Positions 1-11,455 of a stretch of 64,000 nucleotides of DNA are shown in pieces. The notes beneath the pieces were generated by a model. The model did not search any database and was not told the origin of the DNA. It was given only the letters and a program-made list of their open reading frames with translations. Origin of the DNA: Sphagnum magellanicum (lineage: Eukaryota; Streptophyta; Sphagnopsida; Sphagnales; Sphagnaceae); NCBI GenBank assembly GCA_021904315.1, contig CM038922.1, positions 9,337,347 through 9,401,346 of the forward strand, in the 5' to 3' direction. A program made the translations under genes and the position numbers. Position 1 is the stretch's first letter, and each line of letters opens with the position of its first letter.

Positions 1-639
1 ACTTTGGATTGCTTTGGTGCAATTTAGTAAAAAAATTGCCTATCATTTTTAATGTGAGTTGGGTTTGCAACTAGGTGTTATAGTATTGCTAGCCATTTTG
101 TTGAGGAAAAAACCTAATATGCTTCATCAACAAGTTGACATAGTGTGCTCTCAATTTAAACGGTGGGATAAGCAAATATTTTAAAGGAAAATAAAATGCA
201 AATATAATCATTACTTTTAATTATAAGATTCTTGAATTGACATTAAATAACCTTTGATTAATCTAGAGTTTTTTCCGTCAATCACAAGGTTTCAATTGGG
301 AACTAAGGAGTGCCTTTCAAATTTACATTTTTTTATGAAATTAAAAATTAAAAAAATTCTTTATTACCATTGCCACTTGACAAAGTTGAAAATGTGTCAA
401 CCTTTCAAAAGCAACACATATTAAAATTTTCTTCCAAAAGATATTGACCTCAACCACTTAAAGTCACAAATTATAACATTGATGTTGGTTTCCATTGAAC
501 TTTTTATGGACCAAACCAAGGGATACATTTGTACCATGATTTGTATTTTTGACATTCATGGGATGTGTTTTCCATTTAATTTGTTAAAACTACTTCTAGT
601 TTTTTATCTAACTAGTGGGCTTCAAACATAGTGAACCAA
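1..639. other. AT-rich intergenic DNA, nothing recognised
   Basis: No reading frame with recognisable protein similarity, no tandem repeat and no RNA gene was seen here. The composition is the same AT-rich background found over most of the window. Confidence 0.6.
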
Positions 640-1345
640 CCCCCATGACAAAACCTATATATTTTCCTAATCAAACTTTTGCCTTTCAACAAATCCTCTT
701 TACCTTTATATTTTCTTGGTTAAACCTTTGCCTTTCGATAAAATTTTCGGGGTTTTTAGTTAAATGCCTACTCTTGGAAAAAATATTATATTTTCTTGGT
801 TAAACCTCTACCTTCTAACAAAACCTTTTTTGTTTCTTGATTAAACCTTTACCTTTTGGCAAAACTTCTATCTTTTCATGGCCTAAATTTTTTCTTACTT
901 GGCTATATTTTTACATTTCAACAAAACTTTTATACTTTTTGGTTAAATATTTATACTTTTTGGTTAAATTTATATTTCTTGGCAAATATTTTATGCTTTA
1001 TAGCTAAACCTCTACCTCTTGGCAAAACTTCTATCTTTTCATGGCCTAAATTTTTTCTTACTTGGCTATATTTTTACATTTCAACAAAACTTTTATACTT
1101 TTTGGTTAAATATTTATACTTTTTGGTTAAATTTATATTTCTTGGCAAATATTTTATGCTTTATAGCTAAACCTCTACCTCTTGGCAAAACCTTTATCTC
1201 ATCATGGTTAAACTTTTGTTTATTGGCAAAACTTCTATTTCTTCTTAAGTAATTTTTTTTCTTTCACAAAACTAATAATTTTTGGCAATACCACTTTACT
1301 TCTTCAAAAAAACCTTTTTATTTCCTTGCTAAACATTTATGTTTT
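640..1345 (+). repeat. Degenerate tandem array, unit about 35-45 bp
   Basis: The stretch is built of variants of a short module in which TTGGTTAAACCTTT alternates with TTTTGGCAAAACTT or TTTCAACAAAAC. Units vary in length and sequence, so this is an old array. Long open frames on the plus strand (615-803, 856-1170, 1019-1252) are low-complexity translations of the array, rich in F, L and Y, and are not judged to be genes. Confidence 0.75.
858..1183 (+). repeat. Two apparently identical 163-bp tandem copies inside the array
   Basis: Positions 858-1020 and 1021-1183 read the same base for base as far as I can see, and a third copy starts at 1184 (GGCAAAAC) but diverges within about 10 bases. 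Identity this high inside an otherwise decayed array points to a recent duplication of a block of several short units. Confidence 0.9.
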
Positions 1346-3147
1346 GGCAAACCTACCCACCCACAACAAACTTTTCCTTGGGTGGTACCATTAGAAACTA
1401 CCTTACCAAAATCACAAGAAAGTTGGACCCAATTTAAGAAATAAAATTCCATTATACATTAGTTTACTTGATTGGACTAGGTGGGCTATGTGCTCCCCAC
1501 CTATGCACACATTCATGAAAACTAATGAACACCAAAAAATGTATAATATGCATTAACATTTTGATTCCTGAACCATTCCTAACTCAATTCATAACAAGTT
1601 TCTTTTAAGTGTCCTTACACTTACATAATAGATATTTTTTCTTGTTTATTTAGTACATGCACAAGGGAAAGATCCAAATTAGTCATTAAAACAACAAACG
1701 GTGAAAATAGTTATATTTGTGTTATTAACATCAATGGCCCTTTAAGGCTTCACAATCTTGATTTTGAAAATTCATAACTAAATCAAAATTGATTCAATCA
1801 ATTATCTATAAAAGACATCAAATAGGTTGGCATTTGAAGTATTCTTAAAAATTAACATCCAAGAAAAATTCTCAAAAAATAGATTCTTTTGTGTCTTGAT
1901 AAAAAAAATCCTAAAACTTTTTCCTTACACATTCATTTTCCACATCAAAACACATTTTTTTGTAAATTTAATTAAAATTTTGAATTCTACATGACTTGGG
2001 TAACCTTTTGATAAATAATTTGTAAAGAGAATCTTTCTTTATGTGAGTTTTATGTTGTCCTAAAACTGGATGGGTCACAAAAATTTGGGGTAGATTGTGA
2101 ATTTTGATTAATGAAATTATAACATAAAATGCAAGTATTGCAAATAACCCATTGATACTTATTTTAGTCATATTTGAATATGTGATGACAATAAACCATT
2201 AGCCCCAAATGTGGGTATTTCAATCATGAGAATTTATTTGGTGACAATTTTAAACCTCCACTTCCATCTTGGACCATTTAATGTAAGATGTATTTTATTT
2301 AATTAAGTAAAACAAACCCAATTTAGTTAAGCAAAAGGTTTGATAAATTAAAAAGATACATCAAACACTTATGAATTTTTGTACATACTTAACATAATAA
2401 TTAAAATCAATCCTAGGTTGGATTTTGGGGGGAAATTTTCATATGCACATATATATTGTAGGATGACTCATTTTATTTCTTTTGAAGGTGGGTGGAAAAG
2501 GTCTCAAGTTGGGCCTTCAAGTTGGAGAGACCACACTAAAGGTAAAGGAATAATTTTTTATTTCATTCATTTGATTTTTTTATTTCAATATGTTTCAATT
2601 TTAATTCATCCTTCATTCATAAAAGATTATTTTGTATGACATTTATGTATGTTCATATTTTAGTTATTAGCTTTTATGACATCTACCATTAGAATTTTGT
2701 AGGTTTATATATAAATATTTTGGGTGATTAACTTTAAATTCTAAGGTTGATGCTTGCATTCATTAAAATTTTCATTTGATTAACTTAAAAATTCAATGCA
2801 TAATTAGTTATCATAAAATTATTATTTTTTCCATTTGTATATGTTTGTATAATTATTATTGAAAGCATATACCATTAGGATTATTTAGGGTTTAAAATTG
2901 AAGGGTTTAATGAAATGTGTGTTGATTTATTTAGGTTTTGTTTTCAAGCCAAGCTAAGACTCTTTTGAACATGACAATGTCCTTTAACATCAACGTTATG
3001 ATTTTCTTTTTAAATCATTTTCCTTTGTTTTTTGTTTTTTTTACTCTTAATTTATGTAAATTAAATCTCCTTAGATGGATTTAATGAGGTCATCAAATTG
3101 CATAAAAAATGTTCCATGTATAACACATGGATTTTGGATTTTGGCCT
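1346..3147. other. AT-rich intergenic DNA, nothing recognised
   Basis: Contains only short frames (minus 1968-2171, plus 2379-2639) without recognisable domains. No structural repeat was found. Confidence 0.55.
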
Positions 3148-3300
3148 CCCATAAATATTGTGGATTTAGGGTCATAATGTGGGTGTTTCATTTTGCCACC
3201 CATAAACAATGTGTAGTTTTAAATTGTCATGTAGATGTTGCATTTTCTTTTCCCATAAATAATGTGGATTAATTAGGGTCATAATTTGGGTATTGTATTG
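3148..3300 (+). repeat. Tandem repeat, 51-53 bp unit, three copies
   Basis: The phrase CCCATAAATA(T/A)TGTGGATT and its variants start at 3148, 3199 and 3252, each followed by a GGGTCATAATGTGGGTGTT-like stretch. The middle copy is the most diverged. The frame at 3075-3272 is just this repeat read through. Confidence 0.75.
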
Positions 3301-3650
3301 TTTACAATGAAAAATAAATAATCACCCATGTTATAATAAAAATTCATAATTATTGAATTGTATATATATCTCCATGTTGTAAATAATGTATATCGAAGTT
3401 ATAAATGTTATTTTGATTAATTAATTAATTGTATAAAATGTAAATCAACATTATTATACAATTAGGACTTAGGGTTAAGGATTTATTATTTCAAAAAATT
3501 CTAATGGTTTTGAATAAATTTCAAATGTAAAACTGATTCAAAACCATTGTTATTTAATCTTTGAATAAAATAACTATTTATTTTTAAAATTTATTTCTAA
3601 TACTACTACTAATGTGAATAAAATTCAAATCATGTTTCCATAATATTTAA

Positions 3651-3770
3651 GAGGTTTTAATGGTTGGCCAACATATAATAGTATCCTTAGAGTTTTTACT
3701 TTTTTATTTGTCTTGTAGGTAGATTTGGTTAGACCTTTTTGTGGTTGATCACCACTTTTGGTGCAACATG
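3651..3770 (+). repeat. Direct partial copy of the 4.1-5.7 kb palindrome arm
   Basis: This 120-bp block (GGTTGGCCAACAT near the left, GTGGTTGATCACCACTTTTG near the right) matches the inner part of the left palindrome arm at about 4583-4700 in the same orientation. It shows that the palindrome is part of a dispersed repeat family. Confidence 0.7.
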
Positions 3771-4149
3771 AAATAACTGGAAAAGAAACCAAAAGGTTTA
3801 TGCTGAAATTGAAGAAATTTTGAATATAAGGTTTATTAGTATTATTTATTTTTAGAATGACAAACTCATGATATTCATATGTAACTTCAAATTTTAATAT
3901 TTGTTAACAATTACTATTATAACTTATTGTTAATATAAATTTTCAAAAATTTCCAACCCCAACTTGCACCATTGAAGATTTAGGGTCATTGTTAAGGTGG
4001 TTACAAAATACCATCATTATTTGTCTAATGTAATATTGCCGCAATAACCTTCTCATAAACATGCATAAAATTGTATTATGCAACTTCACCAAAAGCCCCC
4101 CTTTGATTTGATAGGATTTGATTGTGTAGATATTGCAAAAATTTGTTCC

Positions 4150-4703
4150 CCCATCATTTAAGGTTACTTAAATGTATCTTCTCCACCAAATGCAGTAGGA
4201 AATACTTAAAATATAATTATACGAAAATTTAAATTTTTTAATGATATATTTTGTATATATTGTAAATTATTATTGGAAAAAAAATATTACATATCAATAT
4301 TATTGCAAGTTTGTAATTGAAGAAGTAGATAATACCATTAAACTTTAGATTCACCATTTATTCAAATTAACTTCAAACCTTATGTCCTAATTGTATTAAT
4401 ATTGAATTGTAATGATTTGTTTTGCGGCCAAAGTTTGCCATTTTGCTAAAAAATGAATCTTAAGCAACATGATCTAGGGAAGTGTTTGGAAACTTATTTT
4501 AAAACATCACCACATTTATGAAATTGCCCAAATTTTTGGATTTCTTACTTTTTTCATTTGAAATTGCCATTTTTAACTAACGGGTTGTAATAGTTGGCCA
4601 ACATGTAATAGGATTCCTAGATTGTTTACTTCTATATTTGTTTTATAACTAATTGTTTTTAAATCCTTTTGTGGTTGATCACCACTTTTAGTGCAACATG
4701 AAT
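4150..4703 (+). repeat. Left arm of a long imperfect inverted repeat
   Basis: The reverse complement of this stretch is found, with many substitutions and small indels, at 5077-5690. Anchor phrases are ATTGCAAGTTTGTAATT (near 4302), AAGTGTTTGGAAAC-type sequence (near 4483) and GTGGTTGATCACCACTTTT (near 4671). A weaker match continues outward to about 3943. The arms could form a foldback of more than 500 bp with a loop of about 370 bp. Confidence 0.8.
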
Positions 4704-5076
4704 TTTGTTATAAAAAAATTCAAGGGTTTAGGCTATAATAACATTTACATTTCTTATTTCTTATTACACTAGATGAGGGTATTGTTAATTTTTATTAAAA
4801 TAACATTCAAATAAATAACACGATTTCAGAATATTCTAGGTTTTTAAATTCAATAGTTAAATTACACTATACATTTTACATTAAAAATTTATTCTAAGCC
4901 ACATAAAATATTGGAATTTTAATTTAACAATAAATTGTAACAACATATGTTAATAAATATTTAAATTAGAAATTGGATACAAATGTTGCAAGTTTGTAAT
5001 TCAATAAATAATACTAATAAACTTTAGATTTGTAATTTTTTCAATTTTAGCCTAAATAATTCATTTTTAAAAAACC

Positions 5077-5690
5077 ATTCATGTTGCACCAAAAATGGTG
5101 ACTAACCACAAAAGGATATTAGCCAAATCTAGCTACAAGACAAATAGAGAAATAAATCTAGGAATCCTATTACATGTTGGTCAAGCACTACAACCCATTA
5201 ATTAAATATGGCGATTTCAAATGAAGAAAGTTAGAAATAAAAAAAATTGGGCATCTTCATAAATGTGGTGATTGTTTTTTAACAAATTTCCAAACACTTC
5301 CCTTTACCATGTTGCTTGGGATATACTTTTTAGCAAAATGGCAAAATTTGGACACTAAACAAATCACTATAATTCAATATTAATACAAGAAGGACGTAGG
5401 GTTTAAACTTAATTTGAATAAATGGTGAATCTAGGGTTTAATGGTATTATTTACTCCTTGAATTACAAACTTGCAATATTGATATGTAATATTTATTAAT
5501 AGGATTTGTCCTATAATAGTTGACAATATGTTTAAATATTATATTATAATATAAAGCCTTTAAATATTTTACTAATAATTATATTCTAAATATTTCTTAT
5601 TGCATTTGGTGCACTAGATGTAGGTATTGCGCTTGGTGGTAAAGACGTGCTTAAGTTACCTTCAATGATGTAAGTATTGCAAATTGGGGT
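5077..5690 (-). repeat. Right arm of the long imperfect inverted repeat
   Basis: Inverted partner of 4150-4703. It begins with ATTCATGTTGCACC, the complement of the inner end of the left arm, and runs out to the TTGGGGTTGGAAAAT sequence near 5690, which matches the complement of 3943-3960. The loop between the arms also holds a direct copy, at about 4985-5050, of the AGTTTGTAATT segment, so rearrangement was repeated. Confidence 0.8.
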
Positions 5691-6160
5691 TGGAAAATAA
5701 AACAGGACACACCCATAGTTGATGTTTGCATGTTAAGATGAAAGTATTGTTAGTTGGTTTTGTTTTAATTTAATCCATTTGTGGTGGATTGAAGCATGCA
5801 TTTGGAATATGACATAGGTTATAAGGCAAGGTAGTACAAATTGGGATTGAAAAAATAAAAATGGGTGGCAAGAAATACAAAATTATATATGAAATGAATA
5901 CAATACAAAATGTTGGTGAAATACAAAAAATCCTAGTGCAAGTTAAGCTACAATGGCCTAACATTATTCGTTAAGGTGCACCTTCGTTCAAGGAAGAGTC
6001 ATAAAGAAATGAACACAAAATGTCCAATTAAAAAATGAAAATCCAAGAAAAAACTGATATCTATTGTTCTAGTTGTTAGATTTTGAAAATGAAAATCTCC
6101 AGATTGCTAGGCTAGGTTCTGGCAGGTAGGTAACAATATAGAACTATGCTTAAATTTTTT
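5691..6160. other. Intergenic DNA, nothing recognised
   Basis: No coding, RNA or tandem-repeat signal was recognised. The minus frame 5770-5964 has no domain I can identify. Confidence 0.5.
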
Positions 6161-7060
6161 TACTTTCATACATTTTTCATAACCAAATTTGGCTAAATCT
6201 TCTTGTCCACGATTCAAATTTCAACTACATCACATAGACAAGGAAAGAAACACTGACTTGAAAGGCATGGGCAGCTGAGCCAAGTAGGAAGAGCGTGGGA
6301 AAATGAAGCAATTACAGTTTGCATGAATTACACACTGTCAGTGGATTTAAGGTTTAGGGTTTATGACCCTGCACCATCCATTGGACAATGGAGAACTCTT
6401 ATGACTTGGTTGTGGATGAACCAGTACTGAGCTACCAAGGTTCCACTGTGGTAACTGGTAACCTATGCAATTGGGCAAGTAATTTACCTTAGTAGCTTGG
6501 CAGGTTCGACACTAATAATATTATTTATAAAAATGTTGAAATTTTCATTTATAAAAAATACAAAGAAATTTTTATATATTGAAAATGGACAATATTTTGA
6601 AATATTTCGAAATATTCAAATTTTTGGACATGGGATCCCTGGAATGAATGAATTATTCAACAGACATGTGTTGAAACTGCCCTTTTACTACAGTATTTAA
6701 GTAGGTAGGTAATGGTAGTGGTTCCTAACATGTATGTAGTTGGTACCAAGAGGGAACTTTCATCATCATGAGGAACCTACAAGTTACGAGGACCATGGTT
6801 AGTTGGTGATCAACAGAAAATTTTCTTTTCATCCGAAAAACATAGAAGAGGAATCATCTCCAGTCTATCAAACGCTATCATCCAGTGTTGTTTTTAAAGG
6901 AATATTTACTTGTAGCCAAAATGGCGATCATCAATAGACCTGAGATGTGAAAACAAAAGTGAGGATGTAGAAAACAAATAGGAAGATTTAGCTAAAATTA
7001 TAGAAATCTTTAATTATCCTTCTATATTTTTGGCTACACACTGAAACCAAATACAGAAAT
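6160..7060. repeat. Dispersed repeat upstream of the membrane-protein gene
   Basis: Several segments match 18855-19280 in the same order: a CATAACCAAATTTGG-like phrase, a GAAGCAATTACAGTTTGCAT-like phrase and a GCCAAAATGGCGATCAT-like phrase. The first segment (about 6170-6245, AAATCTTCTTGT followed by CTACATCACA) is also found at 53870-53940, about 1.3 kb upstream of the broken paralogue. It may be a repeat that was duplicated along with the gene. Confidence 0.6.
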
Positions 7061-7164
7061 TTGAATTTTTTAAAATAAAAAATTCTCACTCCTGGCGATT
7101 GAAAACCTCCAAAGTCACTTCATTTTCGAATTTTCGAATTTTAAGTTTTTTTAACGAAATTTCG

Positions 7165-7212
7165 CCAATTAATGAAACCCTGCCAAACTTTCGCCAATTT
7201 GTTTTATAAAAA
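7165..7212 (+). promoter_or_regulatory. Candidate core promoter: two CCAAT boxes and a TATA box
   Basis: TATAAAAA lies at 7205-7212, and two copies of the phrase TTTCGCCAATT place CCAAT at 7165-7169 and 7194-7198. The CCAAT boxes are closer to TATA than is usual. A TATA box here predicts transcription start near 7235-7245, giving a leader of about 180 bases before the ATG at 7425. The leader is clearly richer in G+C than its surroundings, as expected for a genic region. Confidence 0.6.
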
Positions 7213-7424
7213 AAAGGTGCCACCACTTTCTGCCCCCACGCCCCTTGCCGTTCGTCGGTACGTTGCAGCAGCAGCAGAAGCAACAGCTAGCCTAGTGGGT
7301 CGAAGCGAAGACCACCTTGGTGATTCTTGCGGCACACTTGCTTTCTGCAGCGCAAGGAAAGCGCGGCGGCGTCGACTTTTATTGCTCTTGCAGTAGACAC
7401 CGGGGACTTTGCTGTTGCCAGAAA

Positions 7425-9010
7425 ATGGCTGCGGAGACTTCAACTTTCGCAGATGGATCCAGAAGAAGCTCACATCGTAATAGCAACGGCACAGAACACT
7501 GTCTGAACATTGTACTGGCCGACCGCACGCTATCTTCCGAAGGCCCAGCAGGAACCGGAGAACCAGCTCCTGCAGTCAGAGCAGATGGAGAGGAGAGTCC
7601 CACAGCAATGGCAGAGAACGTCGCTGCAACAGTCCCCGCGCCTCCCTCAACAACTCCGATGTCGACGGTTGCAGCGCCAACTCCGATGTCGAAGTGCGAG
7701 ATTGAGTTTTGGAATCTAATGGCCTTCAGGGGGTTGCCAAACACCAAAGAAAATTTGTGCAGAGTGGCGCTGGAAGATTGGCAGAGCAGTGCAGAGTTGA
7801 TGGGGAAGCGAGTGGAAAAGAGAGAGAAGGAAATCCGCAGCACTAGGAACGAGATATATCAGGTGATGGGGTTTTACAGTGCGTTCCAAGGCTTGCTTCT
7901 CACAGCCGTAGCGCAATCCAATCTGTTACAATGGAACAATGGAGGCTATCCGTTAGCATTATCTGCGTTTGCGACCGGTATTGCTGCCATTGGAGCTGTG
8001 CAAAAGAACAAGATCATTAGCGCCTGGAAGGAGACAAACAAGCAAGAAAACCCAGCACGAAAGGTACCATGTTTCTGTCTATTTTGGATCATACTCAAAG
8101 TATTCAATAGGTCTCAGTTTTTTTCAGATTCACACAACCTCCGGTTTAGGGTTTTTCCTCTGTTCTCTGCCTGTTCTTGGAGGCGATTTTCATGAAAGAA
8201 CAGGCAGAGAACCGACGACTCTTTAGGTTAGGTTCGTTGACTCTGTTCTGTGATATGTTAGAGCCCCTGGGTAAGGGTCAGGACCAATCCCATGGTTTTC
8301 CTGAGAACCGGACCGGTCAAGAGTCAGAACCGATCCTACGGCTGTCTGAGAACCGGACTGGTCAAGGGTTAAACCGGTTCTACTATTTTCTGAGGTCCGG
8401 ACTAGTCAAGGTTCAAAACTGGTTTTTTGAAACTGGCACTCAAGGTGAAACCCGGCTGGCTCTTTGATTTCTGAGAACTACGAGTCAAGGGTCGGAACTG
8501 GTTCTTTGATTTTTGAGAACAATCAGTCAAGGGTCAGAACTGGTTTTTTAAATTTTTGAGATCCATCACTGGAGGGTCAGAACAGGTTCTTTGATTTTTG
8601 AGAACCGGAAATCGAGGGACAGAACGAGTTATATGTGTCCCCTAACCCTTACATGCTCATTCCGCATTCCAAAAACAGAGAACTGCCAAACACTGGTAGT
8701 AACCATGCACATAGCTTGTCACATTAAGCTTTTAGAGCAATTGACATTGTTTTATCTACTGCTCTCTCAGGCATTTATTCACAGGGTGGAGAGACTAAGG
8801 ATAGGAGGAATATGTTTTCCTTTCAAGGATGAGTACAAAGATGAACCCAAGCTGGCGATATACCCCAAAACATTGTTTGGTACAATTCACACATTCTTGT
8901 TTACTTATGAAACTTTGGTTACGGCTACCCTTATTACATTTGGTGCACTTTGTGTCGCTTCCATGCTCCAGATTTTACATCACCCGAATTATCTTCCCCC
9001 TCCCCAATAA
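7425..9010 (+). CDS. Two-exon gene for a predicted small membrane protein, function unknown
   Basis: Exon 1 is 7425-8063 and exon 2 is 8771-9010; the intron 8064-8770 has an AAG|GTACCA donor and a CTCTCTCAG|GC acceptor, both in phase 0, and joining gives 292 residues. ATG at 7425 is chosen because the frame upstream holds no other ATG, only a TTG. Residues 1-89 are a low-complexity Ser/Thr/Pro/Ala region. Residues 90-148 carry the conserved-looking core (EFWNL, LPNTKENLCRVALEDW, then the basic coiled stretch EKREKEIRSTRNEIYQ). Hydrophobic segments lie at about 149-165, 174-194 and 251-280, so a two- or three-pass membrane protein is likely. Exon 2 holds a charged loop and ends in LPPPQ. I do not recognise a named family. 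A partial pseudogene lies near 55 kb. The gene model is well supported; the function is unknown. Confidence 0.82.
8162..8212 (+). other. Perfect 17-bp intronic hairpin
   Basis: GTTCTCTGCCTGTTCTT at 8162-8178 is perfectly complementary to 8196-8212, with a 17-base loop. The stem is close to half G+C and so should be stable in the pre-mRNA, about 100 bases from the donor. No family was recognised. Confidence 0.8.
8302..8640 (+). repeat. Intronic minisatellite, unit 37-45 bp, about eight copies
   Basis: Units begin with TGAGAACCGG or a variant at 8302, 8347, 8391, 8428, 8472, 8514, 8557 and 8599, each followed by GGTCAAGGGTCAGAACYGGTT-like sequence and, in later units, TTCTTTGATTT. It is much richer in G+C than the flanks and lies wholly inside the intron. 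Confidence 0.9.
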
Positions 9011-11219
9011 TGATGTATATCATCCACAACTTGGTAAGAATGTCTTCCTTACCAATAACAATATGCAAAGATCATCTTATATGCTTCGATGCTCCAAATT
9101 TCCTGTCACTCATGTTAATCTCCCCAATACCAACCTATTTTATTTACAACTTGGTAAAATGTTTTCCTTACCATTATGTGCAAATTTCTTTCTAATTATT
9201 GAAATGCAAAGGTTGCGTAATAGACAAATTTTGAAATGTAGGAGAAACAAGCTTGTTAATAATGAAAGAAGATATTAATTGAAGTTGCACTTATCAAGGA
9301 TCTTGTAAGTCTAAATGTTTTCAATTTCTTTTTCAAATTTAATGTTTTATGTGTTTTATGTTTCACATGATGTACTTAAAAGATAATAAGATTCGAATGA
9401 AAAGGAGATTCATTGGATGTGGAGATGGATGTCTCATAAAAAATGCGTGGTATGGCATGACTTTGCATTTTTCATACCTAGGGTGACAATATTCCCAATA
9501 GTTTGTATAATTGTTGAATTTTGATTGTTGATTCGGTTGTGCATTGAATGAAAATCCATATTTGCAATGAATATGGATTTTTTGGTGTTACATTTATTTC
9601 CACACACAAGAAATTGTTTTAATTGCCATTTTTGTAAAATTTGTTTTACATTTCATAATTGGGTTTTATAAACTCATTTTTTAATTCATCAAATGTTGTC
9701 AAAATGAATTCAAGAATTTTATTTGTGCTATGTTTAATGTCATTTTTTGGCACTCATAGAATGATATTTTCTTTGTTTAGATTGATGGTGAAGGTTTCAT
9801 GTTCTTAATACAAAAGTGTGACAAATGGATGGGTCATCGTATACAACAAGAATTTAATTAGGTTCAATTAGAAACTTGTTAAATTAATGATTTATTTTGT
9901 CTAGGTGCATTTTTTGAATAGTTGAAAACATAATGCACCATTAACGATTGCAAAAACAATGTTAAATTATTGTCAAAAGATGAACAATGTTATTTATTGC
10001 AAGATTATTTTAATTATGGATTCTTGTAAATTTTGAAATTTAAAATATAATAATGTTCAAACATTATAATTATAAATTCATGAATTTTTTGATAACAAAT
10101 TTCAATAGAATTCACTCGGTCAATCATTTAACATTCAAATTGGCAATGTACATAAGATTACTTTAAAAAAATTATGTATAATTGATTTATTCAATAAAAT
10201 TATAACAAAAAATTTGACATGCAAGTGTTGTTCAAAGATGATTAAAAGGGCAAGCACACATTGTGTTATTCATGTGCATTCAAGGATTGCACATTGCAAC
10301 ATGTGCATTTGATTGATGATAATCAATTGAACATGATTGATAATTTTTTTAAAAATGTTTTGCACAAATAAAAAGTTTAAAAAAAAAGATCATTGTGGTT
10401 TTGATTGTTTGATTTGGTTTTTTTCCCCAAAATTTGTAATTATTAATTAATTGATTTTCTTTTGATTTTTATTTTTATTTTTTTTTTGTAAATTGTGAGT
10501 ATGGATTTAAAAAATTATCATGATAAATTTGTTTACATAAAAAATAAGTCATTTAATTTCCAAATTGAAAAATGAAAAACCCATTGTTATTTTACAATTT
10601 CACTTTGAATGCAATGATTGTATTATAATGAAAAAATTCATGAATAATCAAATTTATGAAGTCAAATGTTTTGATGTAAATCATGTATGAAATTTTTGAA
10701 AGAAAAGTGAAAATGTAAGGATTTCATCAAAGTCGAACAATAAAAACTTATATGGAAAATGGGCTTATTGAACTTTATGTTTATCACAACATTCTATCAA
10801 TGTGTGTCCTTGTTCATTATGTATTCCATTGAATTTTGAATGAATTTGAACAAATTTACCATGGCAAAAATGGTAAACCCCATAATGAATCAAATTGATT
10901 GTTAAAAAAAGTGAATTTATGAATAGTTAATTCATTTAACTAATTTTTTAATTCCTAATTGAATAAGGTTAAATAGCTAACCATTTAAGCCTTAACCTTG
11001 ACCACCTAAATTAGGTTACGAACCTATGTTATGTTAAACATTTAAAAACGTAAAGTAACTTAAACCATATAACCCAACAATTTAAAGTGTAAATGTAAAG
11101 GTTTGAACCCTTCACCTCTTTTCACTTTCATTTTAATAAACAAAATTTTAACCATTAAATCATTATTAAATAAATGAAATGATATATCATCATATATTAT
11201 GTACATTTTTTTCTTAACC
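9011..11219. other. 3' flank and AT-rich intergenic DNA
   Basis: The first few hundred bases should contain the 3' UTR of the gene ending at 9010, but I see no decisive polyadenylation signal. The rest has no recognisable gene or repeat structure apart from A/T-rich simple sequence. Confidence 0.5.
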
Positions 11220-11455
11220 TATGTGTAGGTTACTATAGGTTAAATTCTTATATTAATTATAAATTATTATTGACTATTCTAAGTTCTTTTATTTTAGTTC
11301 ATTTTTGTTTATTTTAAAATGTTTTTAATTAAATTATTTATTTTAAGCTATTATATTTCAAGTTATTTTTTACTATTCCACCCTTAGTTATTTTAGGTTA
11401 TTCCATCCTAAATTATTTAAAAACTATCATTGATACATCCCAAACTTTTCATAAG
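11220..11455 (+). repeat. AT-rich minisatellite, left block (TTATTTTAGGTTATT type)
   Basis: Repeats of the idea TTATTTTAAGTTATT followed by CCACCTTA-like bases, in loose order. The same sequence type resumes at 13256, right of the paired LTR-like arms, and reappears in reverse complement at 14760-15420. Confidence 0.65.

Larger units (their letters stand above)
8064..8770 (+). other. Intron of the membrane-protein gene
   Basis: 707 bp, GT-AG, phase 0 on both sides. Stops in all frames and a minisatellite separate the two exon frames. A second possible acceptor (ATTCACAG at 8784) would be out of frame, which favours the acceptor at 8770. Confidence 0.75.

Noticed and set aside
856..1252. Overlapping hydrophobic plus-strand frames resembling a membrane protein
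   Set aside because: They are translations of the 163-bp tandem repeat and the surrounding AT-rich array; Phe/Leu/Tyr richness follows from the base composition.
6360..6380. Telomere-type TTTAGGG repeats near GGTTTAGGGTTTATG
   Set aside because: Single motifs occur here and elsewhere but nowhere in tandem, as expected by chance in AT-rich plant DNA.
7317..7424. Longer N-terminus of the membrane-protein gene
   Set aside because: The upstream part of the frame begins at TTG, not ATG, and the ATG at 7425 is the first usable start; the extra 36 residues lie in the likely leader.
7204..7843. Minus-strand frames opposite exon 1
   Set aside because: They are shadows of the GC-richer plus-strand exon and have no splice or promoter context of their own.
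8177..8467. Plus-strand frame with repeated ENRTGQ
   Set aside because: It is the intronic minisatellite read in one frame.
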